IMG/VR virus record: IMGVR_UViG_3300025769_014365
Location: 1-64,000 of that record
DNA length: 64,000 nt
Source of the DNA: a virus
Strand: one strand, 5' to 3'
Position numbers and translations under genes: made by a program. Below the pieces are notes generated by a model, which saw only the letters and a list, made by a program, of their open reading frames with translations, was not told the origin of the DNA and searched no databases. Position 1 is the first letter of the stretch. Each line of letters opens with the position of its first letter. Below, one piece after another: positions 7,900 through 15,287 of this stretch.

Positions 7900-9065
7900 A
7901 GATATTTTACATGGGACTAGAGCCCTACGAAGGCAGATACACACTACAACTTCAGGATTGGACGGAGAGAGCATATAAGAAAAGAGGAATAGATTATGTG
8001 GTTGTCCCAGGTACTACAATCGATGACACGAAAGCGATCAGTGTTGGACAGGTGCTGGACGCACACGGCAGGTCATACTTCGGCATGAGCCAGATGATGA
8101 ACCTAGTACAGATGATGAGGAACGGTGAGGTCACCAACAAAGACATCATATTCTTCGAGGACATGTTCCAACCGGGCATGGAGTCACTACCGTACATCCT
8201 GAACCAAGTGGAAGACAAACACAGACCAACCATATACCTGAGATGTCTGGCACAGGCCATAGATCCGGATGACTTTGTACACGTATGGGGCATGAGCAAA
8301 TGGATGAGCATGTATGAACAGATGTGTAACGAAATTCCAAATGTAAACATACTGGCAACCAATGAGGAGATGGTGGCACATATGCGTATTGCAAATTGGT
8401 CAGCACCCATATACAACATATCAGGACTATCATTCGGTAAGGAAGAGGTTCAAAACAGGGTGGAGAACATCAAACCATTTATTGAAAGAAGCCAACGAGT
8501 GGTGTTTGGCGCCAGATGGGATCAAGAGAAACAGCCACAATTCTACATGGACCTAGCAACGGAATACAAGAAGAAACATCCAGACGTGGAATTCGCCATA
8601 TGTCAAGGTGGACCATTAAGGTCAAATAACGAATTTTATGTGCAAGAGGCCAGACACCTGGCCAAGGAAGGCATACTGACCATACACGAGAACCTTAAGA
8701 AGAACGAGTACTATGAAATATTGGCTGATTCGAGGGTGATGTTCAACTGCGCATTACAGGACTGGGTTTCAAACACAGTAAGTGAAGCGGACTCACTAGG
8801 ATGCAACACTTTATTCCCCGCATACAGATCATTCCCGGAAACATTCGCAAACGACCACACCAGGATGTACATTCCGTGGTCACAGCAGGACGCGATTGAA
8901 AAACTAGAAGTACTATTAAGCAAACCATCCCCTAGTATAGGTCGGATTTCTGATTGGACCAACGGTACCATAGACAGGATGATTGACATTATGACAGGCA
9001 AGGGAGAACAATGGAGAAGAGATGGAAGACACTACAGGACACCAGTATCAGAATCCAAGTATTAA
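7896..9065 (+). CDS. Glycosyltransferase, GT-B fold (GT1/GT4-like)
   Basis: 389 residues. The N-terminal half opens with a Rossmann-type strand (MKIFYMGLEPY) and holds an acceptor-side region with a conserved IIFFEDMFQPG. The C-terminal half shows the donor-binding pattern: VVFGARWDQEKQPQFYMDL (the xGR...KGP-like turn), then EFAICQGG, then YYEILADSRVMFNCAL.D..S.T..EA, the E-rich sugar-nucleotide site of GT4-type enzymes (here SNTVSEADSLGCNTLFPA). It overlaps a GalE-like epimerase, so UDP-galactose or a similar donor is plausible. The target could be phage DNA, virion protein or host surface; no sequence evidence decides. Confidence 0.75.
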   Translation: MKIFYMGLEPYEGRYTLQLQDWTERAYKKRGIDYVVVPGTTIDDTKAISVGQVLDAHGRSYFGMSQMMNLVQMMRNGEVTNKDIIFFEDMFQPGMESLPYILNQVEDKHRPTIYLRCLAQAIDPDDFVHVWGMSKWMSMYEQMCNEIPNVNILATNEEMVAHMRIANWSAPIYNISGLSFGKEEVQNRVENIKPFIERSQRVVFGARWDQEKQPQFYMDLATEYKKKHPDVEFAICQGGPLRSNNEFYVQEARHLAKEGILTIHENLKKNEYYEILADSRVMFNCALQDWVSNTVSEADSLGCNTLFPAYRSFPETFANDHTRMYIPWSQQDAIEKLEVLLSKPSPSIGRISDWTNGTIDRMIDIMTGKGEQWRRDGRHYRTPVSESKY

Positions 9066-10059
9066 AGGTTCAAGCAAAGCAGTATTGGTCACCGGCGGGG
9101 CAGGATACGTGGGTTCACACACCTGTAAGTTCCTAGCCAAGAACGGGTACACACCAGTTGTCATAGACAGGGACACTAAGACCAAATTCAAACCAGCCCA
9201 GTTTGGGCCGATATTCGATATAAACCTACCACAAGAGATAGAGAGGTTAGATGAGATCATAAAAAGGTTCAACATAACAAGTTGTATACACTTCGCGGGC
9301 AGTGCCTCCGTGGCGGAATCTGTGAAGGACCCATCCGAATACTACAAGAACAACGTGATAGCGACTGTCGTGCTACTGGACAAGTTGATCGAATGCGGAG
9401 TCAATACGTTTGTCTACAGTTCCAGCGCCGCGACATATGGAGATCCAGGAATGAGATTGTGTAAGGAATCAGATTGGCCTAAACCCATAAGTGCATACGG
9501 AGCCAGTAAACTGATGATGGAAATGATCTGTAAAGATTATCAGAGAGCATACGGATTGAGCAGTGTTGGATTAAGGTATTTCAACGCCGCGGGAGCGGAT
9601 CCAGAAGCAGAAGTGGGAGAACTGAGGGAGAAGGAAACTCACATAATACCATTGGCTATAGATGCTGTAAAACAAGGTAAGAAATTCAAAATGTTTGGTG
9701 ACCAATATCCCACAGAGGATGGAACCTGTGTGAGAGATTACGTCCATGTGATGGATCTGGCCGACGCACATGTAAAGGCATTGAATTACGCATCAGACAA
9801 CGAGGTTGCTGAAGTTTTCAATCTCGGATCAGGAGCACCCGCTTCGAATCGACAACTGTTAGATGCGGTACAGAAATACGCAGGAGAGATGACTATAGAA
9901 GTGCATCCAAATCGTCCAGGAGACCCCGCATACCTAGTAGCCGACATAACAAAGGTTAAAAAAATATTAGGATGGGAGCCAATACAGAGTTCCATTGACA
10001 ACGTGGTGGCCACTGCTGTACAATGGTATAACAAGACACATAAAAAGGAAATACAATAA
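9022..10059 (+). CDS. galE: UDP-glucose 4-epimerase (GalE)
   Basis: Extended SDR enzyme interconverting UDP-glucose/UDP-galactose (or the GlcNAc pair). NAD site: VLVTGGAGYVGSHTCKFL near residue 22-39. Catalytic Ser/Tyr/Lys: YSSSAATYG, then YGASK (Y...K). RYFNAAGADP and GDQYPTEDGTCVRDYVHV are GalE signatures. At 345 residues it has the usual length. The start used (9022) overlaps the glycosyltransferase by 44 bases and no better ATG exists before the NAD motif. The stop overlaps the FolE start. It probably supplies the neighbouring glycosyltransferase. Confidence 0.93.
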   Translation: MEDTTGHQYQNPSIKGSSKAVLVTGGAGYVGSHTCKFLAKNGYTPVVIDRDTKTKFKPAQFGPIFDINLPQEIERLDEIIKRFNITSCIHFAGSASVAESVKDPSEYYKNNVIATVVLLDKLIECGVNTFVYSSSAATYGDPGMRLCKESDWPKPISAYGASKLMMEMICKDYQRAYGLSSVGLRYFNAAGADPEAEVGELREKETHIIPLAIDAVKQGKKFKMFGDQYPTEDGTCVRDYVHVMDLADAHVKALNYASDNEVAEVFNLGSGAPASNRQLLDAVQKYAGEMTIEVHPNRPGDPAYLVADITKVKKILGWEPIQSSIDNVVATAVQWYNKTHKKEIQ

Positions 10060-10772
10060 TGAGCGAAGACATATTAAAAGACAGTTGGATGCCGGATGAG
10101 GCAGTCAGCAAGAGGATCAGGGACAGGATCAAGAAGGCGGGCAAGAGGTTCCACGCCAATGACAACATCGCCGACTACATCGAGGACGGCGAGATTGACG
10201 AGTTACAGGCAGAGGTACAGGAGAAACTACAGGGTGTGTTGGACAGCCTGGTCATAGACACGGAGAATGATCACAACACGCAGGAAACCGCAAAACGTGT
10301 GGCCAAGATGTACATCAGAGAGACGTTCGGTGGCAGGTTTAAACCAATGCCGAGGGTCACAAGTTTCCCCAACATGGGTTACAAGAGCATGTATACATCG
10401 GGACCGATATCGATAAGATCCACGTGTGCGCACCATTTCCAGAACATAGTGGGCAAGGCATGGGTTGGCATCATTCCCAACGGTGAGGTCATTGGACTGA
10501 GTAAGTTCAATAGGATAGTGCATCACATAGTGGAGAGACCACAGATACAGGAAGAGATGACCACACAGATAGCGGAGGAACTGAAGAAGTACGCCAAGAC
10601 CGAGAACATAGCGGTTGTGGTCAAGGCAGAACACCACTGCATGACACACAGAGGTGTGAGGGAACACGAATCAGACATGACAACAGCGATAATGCTAGGT
10701 GCGTTCAAAGACGATCCAGCAACCAGAGATGAATTCTACAAGATCTGCATGAGCATGAAGGGCCATGGGTAA
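10059..10772 (+). CDS. folE: GTP cyclohydrolase I (FolE)
   Basis: Converts GTP to dihydroneopterin triphosphate, the first step toward folate and 7-deazaguanines. Zinc ligands are visible: STCAHHF (Cys123, His126) and EHHCMTHRGV (Cys194). The substrate-site segment GLSKFNRIVHHIVERPQIQE is strongly conserved. Length 237 with a typical helical N-terminus that pairs into the decamer. The ATG overlaps the galE stop by one base. In phages folE accompanies queD, queE and dpdA in DNA-modification modules, and the QueE, DpdA-like and YhhQ genes here fit. Whether the product goes to folate or deazaguanine is inference from this context. Confidence 0.95.
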   Translation: MSEDILKDSWMPDEAVSKRIRDRIKKAGKRFHANDNIADYIEDGEIDELQAEVQEKLQGVLDSLVIDTENDHNTQETAKRVAKMYIRETFGGRFKPMPRVTSFPNMGYKSMYTSGPISIRSTCAHHFQNIVGKAWVGIIPNGEVIGLSKFNRIVHHIVERPQIQEEMTTQIAEELKKYAKTENIAVVVKAEHHCMTHRGVREHESDMTTAIMLGAFKDDPATRDEFYKICMSMKGHG

Positions 10773-11013
10773 GGAAGAGAAGAAAACGTCGGACGGAGTC
10801 TGGCGCATGGAGGACTGGGACATTAGCGATGTCAACACAGGATCCGCGTCAGAGATGCTGACCATAGATGGCATGAGTTACAGTTTTGGTGAACTAGAGT
10901 TTGAAACTGATCAAAAATTAAGAGAAAAGTACCCAGCGTTAAAAGACGCATGGGATCACTACAACAACGTAAAGAAGATGTGTGAAGCAAAGGAGCAAGA
11001 AGATGAGAATTAA
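10765..11013 (+). CDS. Small acidic conserved phage protein
   Basis: 82 residues, overlapping folE by 8 bases and guaC by 11. The pattern TIDGMSYSFGELEFETDQKL then REKYPALKDAWDHYNNVKKM is a predicted short beta hairpin plus long helix and resembles a small conserved protein of T4-like marine phages (memory, unverified). No catalytic motif. Function unknown. Confidence 0.6.
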   Translation: MGKEEKKTSDGVWRMEDWDISDVNTGSASEMLTIDGMSYSFGELEFETDQKLREKYPALKDAWDHYNNVKKMCEAKEQEDEN

Positions 11014-12052
11014 GGAGGACCTAAAACTAAATTTCGACGATGTGCTGATGGAACCCAAGCGCTCCACTTTGAGTTCTAGGAGAGATGTGGACATGACGAG
11101 GAAATTTAAGTTCCGGAATTCCGGCAAGATAATGGAATTCACTCCAATATTCGCCAGTAACATGGACGGTGTTGGTACATTCTCCATGGCCAAGGTGCTA
11201 CAGGAACACAAGATGATGACTGTTATAACAAAATCAACCACACTGGATCAATGGAAGGAAGCAGTGGGATCAGGCTTGAGACTACAGAGTGTAAGCGTCT
11301 GTACAGGCACCAACAAGATATGGGATCCAGAAGCGGAAGACTATGCGAGGATGCAGGACGTGTTGAGGAGTTTCCCAGATGTCAAGATGATCACTATAGA
11401 TGTTGCTAACGCATACCACCAGAATTTTGTGGATTTCATCAAGATGGTCCGAGACGAATACCCAGACAAGGTCATAGTGGCGGGCAACGTGGTCACACCA
11501 GAGATGGTGGAGGAACTGATCATTAACGGTGCTGACATGGTCAAGATCGGAATAGGACCAGGATCAGTGTGTACCACGAGGACGATGACCGGCATAGGTG
11601 TGCCACAGTTCTCGGCTATTGTGGAATGCGCTGATGCGGCCAACGGCGTTGATGGACACATAATGGCGGATGGCGGATGTGTGTGGCCCGGAGACATAGC
11701 CAAGGCGTTCGGTGGGGGAGCACACGCTGTCATGATAGGTGGAATGCTGGCGGGACACGATGAGTCAGAACAACCAGTTGTGGACGGCAAGGTTGAATTT
11801 TATGGCATGAGCTCAGACAGGGCTCGTGAGAAACACGGCAAGAGAAAAGACGGATACAGGGGCAACGAGGGAAGGTGGATCAGCCTGCCACACAGGGGAC
11901 CTGTGAATCCAACAGTGGAGGACATATTAGGCGGAGTGAGATCAGCGGCCACTTACATCGGTGCCCGTAGACTCAAAGATATGCCCAAGTGTGCCACTTT
12001 CGTTAGGGTCAACAACAACATCAACAGGGTCTATGAGCGTTACACCAAATAG
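11003..12052 (+). CDS. guaC: GMP reductase (GuaC)
   Basis: NADPH-dependent deamination of GMP to IMP. The ATG at 11003 (AAGGAGC ribosome site upstream) gives 349 residues, matching the family length; the frame remains open a little further upstream but that is out of register with the family start (MRIKEDLKLNFDDVL). The active-site loop KIGIGPGSVCTTRTMTGIG (Cys190) followed by PQFSAIVECADAA is specific for GMP reductase rather than IMP dehydrogenase, and no CBS domains are present. GGMLAGHDES and the final ILGGVRSAATYIGA also match. It sits between folE and a phosphoribosyltransferase, suggesting phage control of the guanine pool that feeds FolE. Confidence 0.93.
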   Translation: MRIKEDLKLNFDDVLMEPKRSTLSSRRDVDMTRKFKFRNSGKIMEFTPIFASNMDGVGTFSMAKVLQEHKMMTVITKSTTLDQWKEAVGSGLRLQSVSVCTGTNKIWDPEAEDYARMQDVLRSFPDVKMITIDVANAYHQNFVDFIKMVRDEYPDKVIVAGNVVTPEMVEELIINGADMVKIGIGPGSVCTTRTMTGIGVPQFSAIVECADAANGVDGHIMADGGCVWPGDIAKAFGGGAHAVMIGGMLAGHDESEQPVVDGKVEFYGMSSDRAREKHGKRKDGYRGNEGRWISLPHRGPVNPTVEDILGGVRSAATYIGARRLKDMPKCATFVRVNNNINRVYERYTK

Positions 12053-12374
12053 AGTAGACGAGATAGAGGACAAGATCGAGGCACTTGAAGACAGCCTCAG
12101 TTCGGTGCGCAAGGTCACACCCATACACGATTCCACGTGGTACGTGAAGTGGATCTCTGTTGCGTTCGTTTGCTGTGCGGTGCTGTGTAGGTCAGTCGAA
12201 GAGATACCCAAAATATTTGACGTGTCATTCTCCATAGTGGGCACGGCCGGATGGTTATGGGTGGGATTCAAATGGCATGATAGAGCACTTATAATATTAA
12301 ACACAATTCTACTGGCCATGTTAGTTTCTGGAGCATTTAGATACTACCTTACGTACTTCGGATGGATACAATGA
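12033..12374 (+). CDS. Small membrane protein
   Basis: 113 residues from the ATG at 12033, which overlaps the guaC stop region by 20 bases; the open frame before it runs through guaC in another register and is not used. A short coiled coil (RVDEIEDKIEALEDSL) precedes three hydrophobic stretches (WISVAFVCCAVLC; SIVGTAGWLWVGF; ALIILNTILLAMLVSGAF), so an inner-membrane protein with a cytoplasmic N-terminus is likely. Comparable small membrane proteins are frequent in marine T4-like phages. Function unknown. Confidence 0.65.
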   Translation: MSVTPNRVDEIEDKIEALEDSLSSVRKVTPIHDSTWYVKWISVAFVCCAVLCRSVEEIPKIFDVSFSIVGTAGWLWVGFKWHDRALIILNTILLAMLVSGAFRYYLTYFGWIQ

Positions 12375-12835
12375 CGGAAGAAGTCAACAAGAGCTATTTC
12401 ACCACAGGTCAGATGCGCAATGCACTGATACAGATTGAAGACCAGATGGTGCACAGCAACTGGATGCCAAGCGTTATACTGGGCATTAACAGGGGTGGAT
12501 GTATTCCTGGCGTGTATCTCTCACACAGGCTGAACGTGCCACACGAAGCACTTGACGTGAGATTGCGAGACCATACATCCAAACCCGACCTATCGGTGTT
12601 AGAGAAGGTGTTCGCTTTCCAGAAGAAAATACTGATCATAGATGACATCAACGACTCTGGTGCGACATTCCAATATATCCTAGACAATTTTGGCAAGCCA
12701 GACGACAGGATCCGTTTTGCGGCCTTGATCAACAACAAACCGTCTCCGGTCAAGATGGACTACCATGGTTACCAGATCAACAAGGACGAGGTGCCCGCAT
12801 GGATAGTGTTTCCATGGGAAGATTGGGACAAATAA
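12362..12835 (+). CDS. Phosphoribosyltransferase, purine type (Gpt/Hpt-like)
   Basis: Predicted purine phosphoribosyltransferase, 157 residues; starts at 12362 or 12371 are both possible. The PRPP loop is KKILIIDDINDSGATF (residues ~88-103) with the two acidic residues and the ...SGAT turn. The earlier ILGINRGGCIPGVYLSHRL is the PPi loop/helix pattern of xanthine-guanine phosphoribosyltransferases, and the terminal PAWIVFPWEDW is typical of the Gpt-like group. It would salvage a purine base into a nucleotide. Location after guaC points to a purine-salvage function. Confidence 0.8.
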   Translation: MDTMTEEVNKSYFTTGQMRNALIQIEDQMVHSNWMPSVILGINRGGCIPGVYLSHRLNVPHEALDVRLRDHTSKPDLSVLEKVFAFQKKILIIDDINDSGATFQYILDNFGKPDDRIRFAALINNKPSPVKMDYHGYQINKDEVPAWIVFPWEDWDK

Positions 12836-12881
12836 AATTTTCAAATACCTTTATTGTAGTAAATAAATTTAGGCTACCTGT

Positions 12882-13655
12882 ATGAGATACCTTTTAATAT
12901 TTTCGTTTATCTATCGACATTATCGTAAAAAAATGAATGTGAGACTTTACAGTGACAATTATCTATTAGACGACATTTACCTAGACAAGGAGATATACAC
13001 TAAACGTGTCAACAAAACTAAAATTTCAGCAAAATACAAGAACATAAAAGAGTTCAAATGGTGGTATGCTCATAGGCTAGAACAAACGAATGTAGTCGAT
13101 TATCAAGACAAACCTGAGCAGATACACGTTTATGAAATAGATGATTCGGTTTTAGACGAACAAGTGAGAATTGAAATAGAAGACTACAGTGCCAATAGCA
13201 CCAATGGTTTCATGACCAAATCCAACACTTTAATGATTGATAGTATTTTTCTTTTCCCAAAATGTTTGTTCGAGTCTCACGAAAGTCTACACAAATTAGG
13301 AAATTTGATATACAAAAATCCAAGGCTAGTAGAACAAAACAGACCAAACGCGAAACCCGACGATATTTACAATGACCACATAATCGAATGGCCTGGGAAT
13401 GGAGTCACAATTGAACAGGGACAAGTTAACGTGAACACATGGCACGGAGGAGTAAAAACCTTGACTATACCAGTTTCAAAAAAACACAATATCTACTTTC
13501 TAGATCCATGCAGGAAAAATAGAGTAAATGGACGTCCGGCCAAGTGGGGTTTCAATACAGGCATTTTGGAATACGACGAAATTTTTCGAATACTACCAGA
13601 AAATACACACGAGACGACTGGTACAATTGGCAAATTAAAGATTTTATCTTTATAA
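12882..13655 (+). CDS. Hypothetical protein, AT-rich
   Basis: 257 residues from 12882, or 240 from a second ATG at 12933; neither has a clear ribosome site. The longer form would begin with a hydrophobic stretch (YLLIFSFIY). The body is rich in Lys, Asn, Ile and Tyr with AT-rich codons quite unlike neighbours. Blocks such as KEFKWWYAHRLEQTN, NVNTWHGGVKTL and IYFLDPCRKNRVNGR may be functional but are not recognised. Upstream bases 12836-12881 contain TAAATAAA but no good promoter. Probably a horizontally gained accessory gene. Confidence 0.6.
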   Translation: MRYLLIFSFIYRHYRKKMNVRLYSDNYLLDDIYLDKEIYTKRVNKTKISAKYKNIKEFKWWYAHRLEQTNVVDYQDKPEQIHVYEIDDSVLDEQVRIEIEDYSANSTNGFMTKSNTLMIDSIFLFPKCLFESHESLHKLGNLIYKNPRLVEQNRPNAKPDDIYNDHIIEWPGNGVTIEQGQVNVNTWHGGVKTLTIPVSKKHNIYFLDPCRKNRVNGRPAKWGFNTGILEYDEIFRILPENTHETTGTIGKLKILSL

Positions 13656-13669
13656 ATCAATTTTAAATG

Positions 13670-13699
13670 TTGACTCACCTATCGCTAAAATGCTAAAAT
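13670..13699 (+). promoter_or_regulatory. Sigma70-like promoter of yhhQ
   Basis: TTGACT (13670-13675) and TAAAAT (13694-13699) are separated by 18 bases, with TGC before the -10. A TATAAATC late-type box lies at 13651-13658 across the previous stop codon. A strong AAGGAGG ribosome site follows at 13722-13728. No preQ1 riboswitch stem could be drawn in the leader. Confidence 0.5.
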
Positions 13700-13732
13700 C
13701 TTGATACATTAAACAAACCTTAAGGAGGATTA

Positions 13733-14383
13733 ATGTTAAAATCACTACTGGCAGGCGTTGACAAGACGCTTGTAAGAAATCTAGTAATTCTACACACACT
13801 TGTTATCGCTGTGTCGAACTACCTAGTTACGATCAGATTTGATCTGTTCCCTGGTGCGGACCTTCCGTTGTTTGGATCGTTTCCACTTGCGGCGGCGGCA
13901 TTCACATTTCCGATCGTAGTAGTCGCAACTGACTTGACGGTCAGATTGGTCGGCAAGGAAGCGGGAAGGGCCGTCGTAGCAATGGCGATCATTCCAGCCA
14001 TCGTTGCATCAGTACTGGTACTGTTGGCACTGGGTGATCCACACGCGTATAGGGTTGGATTCGCATCAGGTACGGCATACGCGATTGGTACCATGCTTGA
14101 CGTGTACGTTTTCCAAGCGATCAGAGAAAGATCTGACAATTGGTGGGCGGCACCGGCACTATCGACCATCGCGGCGAACATAATCGACACATACTCGTTC
14201 TTTTACGTGGCGTTCGCAGGATCGTTGGATGCGGAAGGTAACCTATCGTGGATCGGTGAGAACTGGCACGTGGTTGCGCAGAACAACACACTGACCAAGA
14301 TCGTGGTCGGTCTGATAGTGTTCCTACCAGCGTATGGAATACTGTTGAACAGACTGCAGGTCATTGGCAAGAAGAAAAAATAG
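13733..14383 (+). CDS. yhhQ: Queuosine precursor transporter YhhQ (VUT family)
   Basis: Inner-membrane importer of 7-deazaguanine precursors (preQ0/preQ1). 216 residues with about six membrane segments. Diagnostic stretches agree with E. coli YhhQ: SNYLV near the N-terminus, then FPIVVVATDLTVRLVG, TMLDVYVFQAIRER..NWWAAP, STIAANIIDTYSFFYVAF and the ending FLPAYGILLNRL. It has its own promoter, an excellent ribosome site (AAGGAGG) and a GC-rich hairpin after the stop, so it appears to be a single-gene unit. Carrying a precursor importer as well as FolE and QueE suggests the phage can use scavenged deazaguanine. Confidence 0.93.
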   Translation: MLKSLLAGVDKTLVRNLVILHTLVIAVSNYLVTIRFDLFPGADLPLFGSFPLAAAAFTFPIVVVATDLTVRLVGKEAGRAVVAMAIIPAIVASVLVLLALGDPHAYRVGFASGTAYAIGTMLDVYVFQAIRERSDNWWAAPALSTIAANIIDTYSFFYVAFAGSLDAEGNLSWIGENWHVVAQNNTLTKIVVGLIVFLPAYGILLNRLQVIGKKKK

Positions 14384-14390
14384 TCGATCA

Positions 14391-14411
14391 GGGGGAGTTT
14401 TTTTCTCCCCC
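14391..14411 (+). terminator. Strong hairpin after yhhQ
   Basis: GGGGGAG (14391-14397), a 7-T loop (14398-14404) and CTCCCCC (14405-14411) form a perfect 7-bp GC-rich stem. The run of T is in the loop rather than after the stem, so it may act as a transcript-end stabiliser or weak terminator rather than a standard intrinsic terminator. Confidence 0.6.
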
Positions 14412-14412
14412 A

Positions 14413-14442
14413 TTGACAACTCATCTAAATATCCTTTATAAT
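14413..14442 (+). promoter_or_regulatory. Consensus sigma70 promoter with embedded CTAAATA
   Basis: TTGACA (14413-14418) and TATAAT (14437-14442), both perfect hexamers, lie 18 bases apart. CTAAATA sits inside the spacer at 14425-14431, 5 bases before the -10, as in the other composite promoters here. It drives the cupin gene and possibly on to queE. Confidence 0.75.
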
Positions 14443-14467
14443 ACAAGTATAGGAAGGTACAAAATTT

Positions 14468-14863
14468 ATGGGAAATAAGGCAGGAAAGATTTGGGGAGAA
14501 ACAGAACTGATACTAGCGAACAGTTCATGTGAGTTCCACAGGATAGATTACAAGAAGGGTGGTGTTTGTTCCAAACACAAACACGAATGGAAATGGAACG
14601 GCTTCTACGTGGTGTCGGGGCAAATGAAGATTAGGGTTTGGGCGAATGACTACGACCTCGTGGACGAGACCATACTTAACCCAGGCGACTTTACAGCCGT
14701 CAAACCAGGACAATATCACACGTTCGAAGGACTCGAGGACGGCGTGGCTTTTGAACTTTACTGGGCCAATTTCTCACACAACGACATAGTGAGGGAGAAC
14801 ACTGGTTACATGAAGGAGACGGACGGCAAGGTGGTAAGGTTAGACAAGAGCAAGAAGAAATAG
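14468..14863 (+). CDS. Cupin-domain protein
   Basis: 131 residues forming a single cupin barrel. Motif 1 is readable as HKHEWKWNGFYVVSGQMKIRV (H.H....E/N.....G); motif 2 as PGDFTAVKPGQYHTFEGL (PGD...P...H). These histidines normally hold a metal. The C-terminus is lysine-rich (DKSKKK). It begins a unit led by a perfect sigma70 promoter and is followed within two bases by the next gene. Substrate unknown; sugar-isomerase and storage-like cupins share this layout. Confidence 0.8.
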   Translation: MGNKAGKIWGETELILANSSCEFHRIDYKKGGVCSKHKHEWKWNGFYVVSGQMKIRVWANDYDLVDETILNPGDFTAVKPGQYHTFEGLEDGVAFELYWANFSHNDIVRENTGYMKETDGKVVRLDKSKKK

Positions 14864-14864
14864 T

Positions 14865-15287
14865 GTGAACATCTACACCATATACGCCGACCACAAAGAC
14901 AACATCACAGCACATGACTTCGTGTACAAGATGAAATTGTTCCTAGATAAGTTAGTCGATCACAGGAAAATGTCCACTTACAGGATCACTAGGATGAAAC
15001 TGGGTTTCAGGTCAATGGATTTACCTGAATTCAGGATTGACATGGAGTTTGACACTATGCAGGCTCTTGATGATGCTATGACTATTACCATTGCTGACAA
15101 AAAAGTAGATCAGGTACATGTTGGATTCAATCAGTATGTGAATACCGATACCATACAACACTTTTTGTACAGAGATTTTCCAGATGATCTAAATAAGCCA
15201 AAGTTGACAGAACAGCAAGACCAGTTTACAATAGATGAGATAGTCAAGGCAACAAAAAATATAAAACCAGAATTATGGAAAGAATAA
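14865..15287 (+). CDS. Hypothetical protein, DUF6614-like
   Basis: 140 residues beginning at a GTG one base after the cupin stop, with AAGAAG as a weak ribosome site. The N-terminal NIYTIYADHKD, the segment YRITRMKLGFRSMDLPEFRI and FDTMQALDDAM suggest a ferredoxin-like alpha/beta fold of the DUF6614 kind (recalled pattern). The C-terminal part becomes AT-richer. It overlaps queE by 13 bases. It does not contain QueD zinc motifs, despite its position. Function unknown. Confidence 0.6.
   Translation: MNIYTIYADHKDNITAHDFVYKMKLFLDKLVDHRKMSTYRITRMKLGFRSMDLPEFRIDMEFDTMQALDDAMTITIADKKVDQVHVGFNQYVNTDTIQHFLYRDFPDDLNKPKLTEQQDQFTIDEIVKATKNIKPELWKE

Noticed and set aside
11003-12052. IMP dehydrogenase
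   Set aside because: No CBS domains, and the active-site loop plus PQFSAIVECADAA are characteristic of GMP reductase.
13656-13732. Possible preQ1 riboswitch before yhhQ
   Set aside because: The preQ1-I pattern (G/C stem with A-rich tail pairing back to the loop) could not be drawn; only a promoter and a Shine-Dalgarno sequence are seen.
14865-15287. Candidate QueD next to QueE
   Set aside because: Position suggested it, but there is no histidine triad or zinc motif; it fits a DUF6614-like fold better. The QueD-like pattern is at 6125 instead.
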